Assembly: GCF_003688405.1 (NCBI RefSeq)
Contig: NZ_REFC01000012.1
Span: forward strand, 434,001 to 498,000
Length of the DNA stretch: 64,000 nucleotides
Source: Ulvibacter antarcticus
Lineage (GTDB): Bacteria > Bacteroidota > Bacteroidia > Flavobacteriales > Flavobacteriaceae
Direction of reading: 5' to 3'
The notes under the pieces were generated by a model. The model was not told the DNA's origin and did no database searches. It saw only the letters and a list, made by a program, of their open reading frames with translations. Numbering within the stretch: the stretch's first letter is position 1; every line of letters starts with the position of its first letter. A program made the position numbers and the translations under genes. Shown piece by piece: positions 8,022-15,596 of the stretch.

Positions 8022-8174
8022 TTAGTTTAGAAGTGCTTCAAACTTCAAAAATTTATAATCTATAACACTTAAAGCCTTAGAATAATCCAGAAGAAAACGT
8101 ATCGTATCTTCTTTTGGAGCTAATTTTTCATTCACCCGCTCCGAGTGTGAAGTTTCAGAGTACATTTTTTGCAT
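8022..8174 (-). CDS. Small conserved protein of 50 residues, unknown function
   Basis: ATG (plus-strand CAT 8172-8174) to TAA (8022-8024) encodes 50 residues with no signal peptide or membrane segment. The second half, KEDTIRFLLDYSKALSVIDY followed by FLKFEALLN, looks like two amphipathic helices and is of a type I have seen as a short conserved flavobacterial protein. It lies 59 bases downstream of the ECF sigma gene on the same strand and ends 6 bases before a strong terminator, so a real, possibly co-transcribed gene is likely. A role near the sigma factor is only inferred from position. Confidence 0.72.
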   Translation of the reverse strand: MQKMYSETSHSERVNEKLAPKEDTIRFLLDYSKALSVIDYKFLKFEALLN

Positions 8175-8233
8175 ATTTACGTTATTTTGAGGTTGCTATT
8201 TCCTAATAACGACGCAAAAAAAACTTTATTGTA

Positions 8234-8818
8234 TCAATTTGTCAATATAATGTTGTGTTTATCAATTACTTTACGAAGATTAATCAATGCATAACGCATT
8301 CTTCCAAGAGCGGTATTTATACTTACACCGGTTTGCTCACTAATCTCCTTAAAACTCATGTCCTTATAAATTCTCATCATAAGCACCTCTTTTTGATCAG
8401 CCGGAAGTTCTTCTATAAGACGTCTCACATCATTTTCCACCTGTCCTTTAATCATCGATTTTTCGGCATTTAGAGAAGAATCCGACAATACAGAAAAGAT
8501 ATTAAAATCACCACTGTTCTCGAACTTAGGCATTCTGTTATTTTTTCTGAAATGGTCTATAACCAAATTATGTGCGATACGCATTACCCAAGGGAGAAAT
8601 TTTCCCTCCTCATTATATGCTCCTCTTTTCAACGTACGAATTACCTTAATAAAAGTATCCTGAAAAATGTCTTCAGCGACATCTCTGTCGTAGACTTTAG
8701 AATAAATAAAACTGTAGATTCTTTGTTTATGGCGAGTTATTAATTCTGACAAGGCTGATTCATCACCTGCCATATATGCGCTCACTAAAAGCGCATCTGA
8801 GTTTATGCTTTTTTTCAT
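8234..8818 (-). CDS. ECF-type RNA polymerase sigma factor
   Basis: A 194-residue extracytoplasmic-function sigma factor. Region 2 spans about 25-95, with VAEDIFQDTFIKVIRTL and FLPWVMRIAHNLVIDHFRKNNR for -10 recognition. Region 4 spans about 130-185, with EELPADQKEVLMMRIYKDMSFKEISEQTG and the HTH continuing SINTALGRMRYALINLRK. No anti-sigma factor gene is next to it; only the 50-residue gene follows. The intergenic space to uvrA (8819-9004) contains the inverted pair AAACAAC/GGTTGTTT (8838-8865) just upstream of the start, a possible operator. Confidence 0.9.
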   Translation of the reverse strand: MKKSINSDALLVSAYMAGDESALSELITRHKQRIYSFIYSKVYDRDVAEDIFQDTFIKVIRTLKRGAYNEEGKFLPWVMRIAHNLVIDHFRKNNRMPKFENSGDFNIFSVLSDSSLNAEKSMIKGQVENDVRRLIEELPADQKEVLMMRIYKDMSFKEISEQTGVSINTALGRMRYALINLRKVIDKHNIILTN

Positions 8819-9004
8819 ATCAATACTTTTTAAAAATAAACAACTATACTATTTGGTTGTTTAGCCGTTATGTTTTTTATAGTAAAAAGTAAAAATATGC
8901 TATAGGCAATAAATTAAATTAATATCGTTAGAGCCGTAAATATAACAACAAACAATCCACAAAAACAAAAAAAAGTTAATATTTTCTTATAAAAATTATA
9001 ATAT

Positions 9005-11848
9005 ATGCAAACGTGTATGGCTGATTTCAATGTGCTATCTTTGCAAAATTCTGCAAAAAATCACCTTACATTGAACACGGAAACAATAGACATTAAGAAG
9101 CATATACTTATTCAGGGAGCCAAGCTTCACAATCTTAAAAATGTAACGGTTGCCATTCCCAGAAACAAACTTGTTGTCATCACCGGATTGTCCGGTAGCG
9201 GTAAGTCTAGTCTTGCTTTCGATACATTATATGCCGAGGGACAGCGACGCTATGTGGAGAGTCTTTCATCGTATGCACGACAATTCTTAGGAAGATTAGA
9301 TAAACCAAAAGTTGATTCTATTAAAGGTATTGCTCCAGCAATTGCAATTGAACAAAAAGTAAATGCTACAAACCCAAGATCTACTGTAGGAACTTCCACC
9401 GAGATTTATGATTATTTAAAACTGCTTTATACTCGGATTGGTAAAACTATCTCTCCCATTTCGGGCAAAGAAGTTAAAAAAGATACTGTTTCGGATGTAA
9501 TAGAATTCATTAAGGCATTTTCAGAAGGTGAAAAATTACTTCTCCTGGCTCCTATCCAGCTTGAAGAAGGCAGGTCTATGGAAAATAAACTTCAGGCGCT
9601 AGCACAACAAGGATATGCCCGAGTGAAAATTAATGGTGATGTAAAACGTATTGATGAACTTAATGGTAAGACTTTTCCGAAGAAAATGCAATTAGTCATC
9701 GACAGAATTATTACCAAGGATGATGAAGATTTTTATAATCGCCTTGCAGATGCCATTCAAATAGCATTCTTTGAGGGAAAGGGTGAATTGTATATCGAAA
9801 ATATTTCCGAAGCTAAAACAACAGAATTTAATAATCGCTTTGAAGCAGACGGACAATTATTTGTAGAACCCAATGTTCATCTTTTTAGCTTTAACAATCC
9901 GTTCGGTGCCTGTCCTACTTGTGAAGGATACGGCGATGTGATAGGAATTGACACAGAATTAGTGATTCCCAATACCGCATTATCGATCTATGAGAATGCG
10001 ATTTTCCCATGGCGAGGAGAAAGTATGAGCTGGTATCGCGATCAGCTGGTAAACAATGCCTATAAATTCGATTTCCCAATTCATAAGCCTTGGTTCGAAC
10101 TTTCACAAGCGCAACGACAAGTGGTTTGGGACGGAAATGAATATTTTGAAGGATTACATACTTTCTTCAAATTTTTGGAATCCAAAAGTTATAAGATTCA
10201 GAATAGAGTAATGCTTTCACGTTACAGAGGTAAAACTAAATGCAGCACTTGCAATGGGAAACGCCTTAGACCTGAAGCATCTTATGTAAAAATAAACGGG
10301 ACCTCATTACAGGAATTAGTCGAAATTCCTTTAGATGAAGCAGCCGAGTTCTTTAAAAATCTGAAGCTCTCAGAACATGATCAAACAATAGCTAAGAGAT
10401 TATTATTGGAAATTAATAACCGACTTGGTTTTTTAATGAACGTGGGACTACGATATTTAACGTTAAATCGGAAATCTAACACCTTATCGGGAGGAGAGTC
10501 GCAACGTATCAATCTGGCAACATCGCTTGGCAGTAGCCTTGTCGGTTCCATGTATATTCTGGATGAACCTAGTATTGGCTTACACCCAAAAGACACTGAG
10601 CAACTAATCGTAGTCCTAAAAGCATTACGAGATCTGGGTAATACAGTAATTGTGGTAGAACATGATGAGGATATTATGAAAGCTGCCGATGAAATCATAG
10701 ACATCGGACCGGAGGCAGGAACTTTTGGAGGAGAAATTATGGCGACCGGGACTTATGATGATATATTAAAGTCCGATTCGCTCACCGCCGGTTATTTGAA
10801 TGGAAAACTTAAAATTGAAGTTCCGAAGAAAAGAAGAACTTGGAAAAATGCTATAACAGTAAAAGGCGCACGTCATAATAACCTAAAAAATATTGATGCC
10901 ACCTTTCCATTAGGAGCATTCACAGCGGTAACCGGTGTTTCTGGTAGTGGTAAAAGCACCTTGGTGAAAAAGATCCTCTACCCTGCCCTTCAAAGAGAAA
11001 TTGGAGGATATGGTGAAAAACCCGGGCAATTTTCTGGCCTGGAAGGAGATTATTCGAATGTGAAGAACATTGAGTTTATTGATCAAAATCCGATAGGTCG
11101 ATCCAGCCGATCGAATCCTGTTACCTATATTAAGGCATACGATGATATCCGAAATTTATTTGCATCACAAAAGCTCTCCGATATTCGTGGGTATAAGGCA
11201 AAGCACTTTTCTTTTAATGTAGATGGTGGTCGATGTGAAACCTGCAAGGGCGATGGGGAAGTTACTATCGAAATGCAGTTTATGGCAGATGTACATTTAG
11301 AATGTGATACTTGCAAAGGCAAGCGATTTAAAAAAGAAGTACTGGAGGTGTATTTCCATACTAAGAATATACACGATGTACTCACAATGACGGTTGATGA
11401 TGCAATCGCTTTCTTCGGAATGCATGATGAAAAGAAAATTACAAACAAGCTAACACCCTTACAAGACGTTGGCTTAGGTTATGTTCAATTGGGGCAAAGT
11501 TCTTCTACCCTATCTGGAGGGGAAGCGCAACGTATCAAGCTTGCATCATTTTTAGTAAAGGGTACCACTAAAGAAAAAACACTCTTTATTTTCGATGAGC
11601 CTACTACAGGCTTACATTTTCACGACATTAAAAAACTTCTCGCTTCTTTTTATGCGCTACTGGACAAGGGTCATACAGTGATCGTAGTAGAGCATAATTT
11701 AGATCTTATTAAATGTGCAGATCATATTATCGATCTTGGACCGGAAGGTGGAAATAGAGGTGGTCAAGTGATGGCACAAGGCACTCCCGAAGAGGTAGTA
11801 AAGATTAAGGCTTCAGTAACCGCAAAATATCTTATTGAAAAATTATAG
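9005..11848 (+). CDS. uvrA: UvrABC excinuclease subunit A
   Basis: The damage-recognition ATPase of nucleotide excision repair, about 940 residues. It has two ABC modules: Walker A GLSGSGKSS with signature LSGGESQRINLA, and GVSGSGKST with LSGGEAQRIKLA. It also has two zinc modules: CPTCEGYGD with CSTCNGKR, and CETCKGDGE with CDTCKGKR. Family N-termini usually begin near HILIQGAKLHNLKN. A TATCTTTG promoter box lies inside the first codons (9036-9043), so the true start may be the TTG at 9071 rather than the ATG at 9005. The gene is divergent from the sigma factor gene. Confidence 0.95.
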   Translation: MQTCMADFNVLSLQNSAKNHLTLNTETIDIKKHILIQGAKLHNLKNVTVAIPRNKLVVITGLSGSGKSSLAFDTLYAEGQRRYVESLSSYARQFLGRLDKPKVDSIKGIAPAIAIEQKVNATNPRSTVGTSTEIYDYLKLLYTRIGKTISPISGKEVKKDTVSDVIEFIKAFSEGEKLLLLAPIQLEEGRSMENKLQALAQQGYARVKINGDVKRIDELNGKTFPKKMQLVIDRIITKDDEDFYNRLADAIQIAFFEGKGELYIENISEAKTTEFNNRFEADGQLFVEPNVHLFSFNNPFGACPTCEGYGDVIGIDTELVIPNTALSIYENAIFPWRGESMSWYRDQLVNNAYKFDFPIHKPWFELSQAQRQVVWDGNEYFEGLHTFFKFLESKSYKIQNRVMLSRYRGKTKCSTCNGKRLRPEASYVKINGTSLQELVEIPLDEAAEFFKNLKLSEHDQTIAKRLLLEINNRLGFLMNVGLRYLTLNRKSNTLSGGESQRINLATSLGSSLVGSMYILDEPSIGLHPKDTEQLIVVLKALRDLGNTVIVVEHDEDIMKAADEIIDIGPEAGTFGGEIMATGTYDDILKSDSLTAGYLNGKLKIEVPKKRRTWKNAITVKGARHNNLKNIDATFPLGAFTAVTGVSGSGKSTLVKKILYPALQREIGGYGEKPGQFSGLEGDYSNVKNIEFIDQNPIGRSSRSNPVTYIKAYDDIRNLFASQKLSDIRGYKAKHFSFNVDGGRCETCKGDGEVTIEMQFMADVHLECDTCKGKRFKKEVLEVYFHTKNIHDVLTMTVDDAIAFFGMHDEKKITNKLTPLQDVGLGYVQLGQSSSTLSGGEAQRIKLASFLVKGTTKEKTLFIFDEPTTGLHFHDIKKLLASFYALLDKGHTVIVVEHNLDLIKCADHIIDLGPEGGNRGGQVMAQGTPEEVVKIKASVTAKYLIEKL

Positions 11849-11889
11849 TATATTTAGTTATATTGTTTTTCAACTTTAAACTAAATGCT

Positions 11890-12762
11890 ATGAGAATATT
11901 GCTATTTATTGTTTCGGTTTTATTTACCACCATTTCAAATGCTCAAGCCATTATCCCCATGTTAGATGAAGCTAATGTATGGAGTGTCGATTTCTTCGCT
12001 TGGACTGGCGGTGACATTCGTACCGATCAAATCCAACTTGGAGAAACTGCGGTTTATAATGGAAATACTTATCATCAGGTAGGAACTTATGAAAACACAG
12101 CCTATGTTAGAGAAGAAAATGGAATTGTGTATGTAAATAATGAAATATTCAGTAACGATGATAAAATTTTGTACGATTTTAATTTGGAATTGGGAGATTC
12201 TTTTACATTAACTGCATCTTCTAATTTATATTCTGATGGTCCTGCAACTGGTCTTATGGAATTTCAAGTTACAAATGTGGAAACACAGTTTATTGCCGGT
12301 ATGGACAGAAAAATAATTGAATTAAAAGACGATCTGGTTTTTCCACTTTTTACCGAATACTGGATTGAAGGAATTGGTTCTGTGAAAGGATTTGATCATC
12401 ATCATGAATTCGTTGACTCAGGTTATACAGGCTTAGCTTGCTTTACAACGAACGGCGAAACGTATTTCTTCAATGGTGCGACCGCATGTGATAATACCGT
12501 ATTAACTGTTGAGGATTTCTCTTCGGAAAAAATTATACTATCCCCTAACCCTCTTGTCAATACTTCTATTCTCAATTTCCCTTCGGAAGTTTCTATAAAT
12601 CAAATGAAAATTTATGATATAACCGGAAGATTAGTTAGAAGTGAAACAGTTTCAAAAGAGTACGTATCAATAAATGCAATGGACTTCCGCTCCGGACTGT
12701 ATTTTTATCAGGTTTTTTCTGCAGGACAAATCATTAAAACGGATAAGTTTATCGTAAAATAA
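11890..12762 (+). CDS. T9SS-secreted protein, copy A
   Basis: A 290-residue exported protein counted from the ATG at 11890, where a signal peptide MRILLFIVSVLFTTISNAQA begins. The earlier TTG at 11863 would add residues before the signal. The last 75 residues form a type A T9SS sorting domain: SPNPLVNTSILNFPS, MKIYDITGRLV, SGLYFYQV and KTDKFIVK. The body has no recognised domain; a GIGSVKG / FFNGATACDN region is shared with copy B at 13029. It is probably anchored to or released from the cell surface. A -24/-12 element begins 20 bases after the stop. Confidence 0.85.
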   Translation: MRILLFIVSVLFTTISNAQAIIPMLDEANVWSVDFFAWTGGDIRTDQIQLGETAVYNGNTYHQVGTYENTAYVREENGIVYVNNEIFSNDDKILYDFNLELGDSFTLTASSNLYSDGPATGLMEFQVTNVETQFIAGMDRKIIELKDDLVFPLFTEYWIEGIGSVKGFDHHHEFVDSGYTGLACFTTNGETYFFNGATACDNTVLTVEDFSSEKIILSPNPLVNTSILNFPSEVSINQMKIYDITGRLVRSETVSKEYVSINAMDFRSGLYFYQVFSAGQIIKTDKFIVK

Positions 12763-12782
12763 AAGACCACAAGAACTAAGTT

Positions 12783-12798
12783 TGGCATGATGATTGAA
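12783..12798 (+). promoter_or_regulatory. Sigma-54-like -24/-12 element 1
   Basis: TGGCATG-N4-TTGAA has the exact spacing of the sigma-54 consensus TGGCACG-N4-TTGCW, with two mismatches. It sits just behind the stop of T9SS copy A and points to a transcript starting near 12808. The same element recurs at 13910 and 14139 with fewer mismatches. Confidence 0.5.
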
Positions 12799-12807
12799 TT
12801 ATTATAA

Positions 12808-12918
12808 TCAACAATGTTTCTGAAGCATGCTTTAGAAATAATTGCTAAAAGAAATTACAAGTTTTTGGTTGGTTAGTTAAAGAACCGTCGTAAGGTAAAA
12901 GTTACGGCGGTTTTTTTT
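12808..12918 (+). ncRNA. Candidate small RNA 1 (about 110 nt), -24/-12 promoter to terminator
   Basis: It runs from the predicted start downstream of the -24/-12 element to the T-run at 12911-12918. Hairpin 1: TTTCTGAAGC/GCTTTAGAAA around 12817-12838. A conserved AATAATTGCTAAAAGA follows, then the 18-base element TTTTTGGTTGGTTAGTTA (12862-12879). The terminator stem is CCGTCGTAA/TTACGGCGG (12885-12910). Copy 2 at 13935 keeps the order and shows paired changes in the terminator stem. A 20-codon reading frame from the ATG at 12814 could make this a tiny mRNA instead. Confidence 0.5.
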
Positions 12919-13028
12919 ATGTTTCATTTCCGAAGAAAACAATTATAAAGATAACTCAAGCTCAATAATTTATCGTAAATTGAAGGATTAGTCCAATTTC
13001 TACCTTAGTTGTAGAAGGAAATTGAATT

Positions 13029-13889
13029 ATGAAAAAACTATTTTTAATTATCGCCTTCACTTTTTATGGGTATTGCTATGCTCAAAACTATATTCCAGTG
13101 TTCGAAGCAGATCATGTATGGAATGTAGATTTATTTAAGTCGGACGGAACCGTTAAAACGAATCAGTTCGAACTTCAACCGGGTTTTCAGTCCGGAGGAA
13201 TTATGTTCTGGGAAGTAAACGGGATAAATGGCCCTTGTTATTTTGGAGAAGATGCCGGCCTAATCTATCAGAGTGTTAATGGAGTCGTTGATGTGCTCTA
13301 CGATTTTACTTTGGAAATCGGTGACATACACACCTACCCAGCAGAATCTTGTTTATATACCCCAGACAATCCATATAACGGTGAAACATTTATGGTAACC
13401 GATTTGGAGCATCAGCAAATTGGCGGCAGGCAGCGCAAAATGATGCAATTAAAAGACGATATAAATAATCCTACTTATATTGAATATTGGGTGGAAGGAA
13501 TAGGAACGTTACGAGGCTTGGTCGCATATAACGATCTAACTACTACAGAATATACATTATTGGCTTGCTTCACCGAGGATAATGTGACTCGTTTTTTTAA
13601 TGGAGCAACTTCGTGTGATAATACAACTTTAGGTATTACTACTCTTTCTTCGGAAGAAATCCTATTCTATCCTAATCCGGTGACAAGTGTATCGGTGTTA
13701 CAACTTCCATTTGAAGCTGCCGCAGATTTTTTAAAAATATATGATCAAAACGGAAGACTAATCTCTTCGGAAACAATAACAAAAGATCATGTCTTTATTA
13801 GTGCAGACGAATTTCAATCGGGCATGTACTTCTATCAAGTTTCTTCAAAAGGAAATACAGTTAAAACTGAACAATTCATAGTAAAATAA
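13029..13889 (+). CDS. T9SS-secreted protein, copy B
   Basis: A 286-residue paralogue of the gene at 11890. It has a signal peptide (MKKLFLIIAFTFYGYCYAQ), the shared body motifs DDINNPTYIEYWVEGIGTLRG and FFNGATSCDN, and the same type A sorting tail (FYPNPVTSVSVLQLP, KIYDQNGRLI, SGMYFYQV, KTEQFIVK). Copy and downstream RNA were duplicated together with copy A. An imperfect inverted repeat (CAATTTCTAC / GTAGAAGGAAATTG, about 12989-13026) lies just before the ATG and could hide the start region. Confidence 0.85.
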   Translation: MKKLFLIIAFTFYGYCYAQNYIPVFEADHVWNVDLFKSDGTVKTNQFELQPGFQSGGIMFWEVNGINGPCYFGEDAGLIYQSVNGVVDVLYDFTLEIGDIHTYPAESCLYTPDNPYNGETFMVTDLEHQQIGGRQRKMMQLKDDINNPTYIEYWVEGIGTLRGLVAYNDLTTTEYTLLACFTEDNVTRFFNGATSCDNTTLGITTLSSEEILFYPNPVTSVSVLQLPFEAAADFLKIYDQNGRLISSETITKDHVFISADEFQSGMYFYQVSSKGNTVKTEQFIVK

Positions 13890-13909
13890 AAAACCACAAA
13901 AACTTATTT

Positions 13910-13925
13910 TGGCACGAAGATTGTC
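13910..13925 (+). promoter_or_regulatory. Sigma-54-like -24/-12 element 2
   Basis: TGGCACG-N4-TTGTC has a perfect -24 half and exact spacing; only the -12 GC pair differs. It begins 20 bases behind the stop of T9SS copy B and is followed by candidate small RNA 2, starting near 13935. Confidence 0.6.
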
Positions 13926-13934
13926 TTTAATTAG

Positions 13935-14043
13935 CTAACAATGTTTGTGAAGTTAGCTTCAGAAATAATTGCTAAAAGAGATTAAAGTTTTTGGTTGGTT
14001 AGTTAAGATTCCGTCATAATGTAAAAGTTGTGGCGGTTTTTTT
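13935..14043 (+). ncRNA. Candidate small RNA 2 (about 108 nt), paralogue of the RNA at 12808
   Basis: It has the same architecture as RNA 1: hairpin TGAAG-TTA-GCTTCA (13948-13961), conserved AATAATTGCTAAAAGA, the identical 18-base element (13988-14005) and terminator CCGTCATAA/TTGTGGCGG (14011-14036) with T7. Against RNA 1 the stem changes GC to AT and AU to GU at paired positions, which keeps the helix. A reading frame from the ATG at 13940 is only 14 codons and differs by non-synonymous changes, so structure appears better kept than coding. Confidence 0.55.
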
Positions 14044-14138
14044 ATCTGTTTCTCTTCCGAAGAAAAAATATTAAAACCACTTCCTCCATTTAGTAGCAAC
14101 CCTCTTAATACCTACTGTATATCAGCACTTTGCGTTTT

Positions 14139-14154
14139 TGGCACGGTCGTTGTA
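14139..14154 (+). promoter_or_regulatory. Sigma-54-like -24/-12 element 3
   Basis: TGGCACG-N4-TTGTA has exact spacing and a single mismatch to the sigma-54 consensus. The predicted start near 14164 gives a leader of about 53 bases before the ATG at 14217. It is the best of the three elements and the only one in front of an obvious protein gene. Confidence 0.65.
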
Positions 14155-14216
14155 ATTACTAAACCGTACAGCGCTGACCAAAAAATTAAAGCAAGTACGA
14201 ACTAAAACTCACAGTA

Positions 14217-15509
14217 ATGAAAAAATTTGCAACATTAGTATTCAGTTTCCTTTTATTAGGAATGACTACAAACGCTACAACAGTAGCTTCGGAAGAAAAT
14301 GAATATAGTATCTACGACGGAAACGCCTACATCTTCTCTGAAGGTGGAGTGGAATTCTCGGTCTTCCCAGACGGACAATTCGATTTCGTATATGTAGGTC
14401 CAAATCAAGGAGGAAATGTTCAGGTTAGTGTTAATTCACCTAATGTAAACCTGAGTTTTAATTCAGGGCATGATTATGAAATGTATGTGCAATACGATGA
14501 TTATGGTGCTGTGATTCAGATTGAAGATGTAGCCGTATATTATGACGGTTATGGTCGAATTACACAAGCCGGAAACGTCGATATTCAATATAACGATAGA
14601 CGTATAGTTCGTGTTGGTGGTCTACATGTTAATTATGACCATTATGGACATTATTCAGGATACACCGGTTATATTAATGTTCACAACAGATATTATGTAG
14701 CTCGCCCATGGCATGTATTCTATGTTCGTCCAATATTCGCAAGTTGTGTAGTATATGATTACCAATATAGAAGCTATTATAGTCCTGTAAGATATAGCTA
14801 CGGACACCACAGACAATATTACAAGTATGGTCATGGTAAATACAAGAACTCACGTAGAGATTTTTACAGACCTGGAAGTCGTGTTCACTACAAAAATGGT
14901 AGAAGCGCAGTAAATAGAAGCTATAATGCAAATCGTAGAAATACGATGGTGGCTCAGAACGATAGAAACCGTTCAAACACGACCAGAGATTTCAGAAAGT
15001 CTGAAGTACGTAACAACAGAAGTACTTCAACAGATAGAGATCGTACGGCTACAACACGTAATAGCAATGACAGAACGAGTAGAAGTACAACGAGAAGTGG
15101 TAATGATAGAACGAGTAGAAATGCAACTGTAGACAACAGTCGTAGCAACACTGGTAGAAGTACGACTAAAGGGAACACAAGAAACAGTACTGTTAAAAAA
15201 AGAACTGCGGCTACAACCCGAAGTACGACAAAAGGAAATACTAGAAATAGTACGGTAAACAAAAGAACGGCGACAACTCGAAGTTCTTCAACAAGAAATG
15301 ACAGGGGTTCAAAAATTAAAAGCACTCCTCAAAAACGTACCACTGTTGCAAATAACAGAGGTAATAATACAAAGCGAAGTAACGCGACTCGAACAGCTTC
15401 AACACAACGTGTAGCAAAGAGTAGCAACGCTTCCAGAGCGAACAAATCCTCTCAAAATACACGAAGTACTTCTTCACGTGGGAAGACTTCAAAGAGAAAT
15501 AGAGGATAG
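14217..15509 (+). CDS. Exported protein with Arg/Asn/Ser/Thr-rich low-complexity tail
   Basis: A 430-residue protein with a signal peptide (MKKFATLVFSFLLLGMTTNA). A Tyr/Gly/Asp-rich beta domain (about 25-170) includes a VYYDGYGRITQAGNVDIQY-like strand repeat, and a Tyr/His/Arg-rich linker (175-220) follows. A very basic tail from 230 to the end is built from NDRTSRSTTRSGNDRTSR-like units and two RSTTKGNTRNSTV repeats (about residues 318 and 337). The tail is disordered and highly positive, suiting binding to anionic surface polymer or nucleic acid. The sigma-54-like promoter suggests conditional expression. No enzyme motif is seen. Confidence 0.8.
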   Translation: MKKFATLVFSFLLLGMTTNATTVASEENEYSIYDGNAYIFSEGGVEFSVFPDGQFDFVYVGPNQGGNVQVSVNSPNVNLSFNSGHDYEMYVQYDDYGAVIQIEDVAVYYDGYGRITQAGNVDIQYNDRRIVRVGGLHVNYDHYGHYSGYTGYINVHNRYYVARPWHVFYVRPIFASCVVYDYQYRSYYSPVRYSYGHHRQYYKYGHGKYKNSRRDFYRPGSRVHYKNGRSAVNRSYNANRRNTMVAQNDRNRSNTTRDFRKSEVRNNRSTSTDRDRTATTRNSNDRTSRSTTRSGNDRTSRNATVDNSRSNTGRSTTKGNTRNSTVKKRTAATTRSTTKGNTRNSTVNKRTATTRSSSTRNDRGSKIKSTPQKRTTVANNRGNNTKRSNATRTASTQRVAKSSNASRANKSSQNTRSTSSRGKTSKRNRG

Positions 15510-15514
15510 AAGAT

Positions 15515-15580
15515 TTTTTGGTTGGTTAGTTAGAGACCCTTGGGATTCATTTTTAGTGATGATCGAGGGTCTCGCTTTTT
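15515..15580 (+). terminator. Third TTTTTGGTTGGTTAGTTA element with terminator
   Basis: The 18-base element at 15515-15532 is identical to those in the two small RNAs and begins six bases after the stop codon. The stem GAGACCCT (15533-15540) / AGGGTCTC (15566-15573) with a T-run follows. The terminator sequence is unrelated to the other two, so the element itself is what is conserved. Confidence 0.7.
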
Positions 15581-15596
15581 GCAGTAAGCTGAAATA

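Noticed and set aside
8838-8865. Inverted pair AAACAAC/GGTTGTTT upstream of the sigma factor as a definite operator
   Set aside because: Short, AT-rich and imperfect; kept only as a remark in the sigma factor entry.
11863-11889. TTG start giving a longer T9SS copy A protein
   Set aside because: The ATG at 11890 begins a complete signal peptide; the added residues would disturb it.
14954-15325. A long minus-strand frame opposite the Arg/Ser/Thr-rich tail
   Set aside because: It is a Leu/Val-rich mirror of the low-complexity codons on the coding strand, without start context or promoter.
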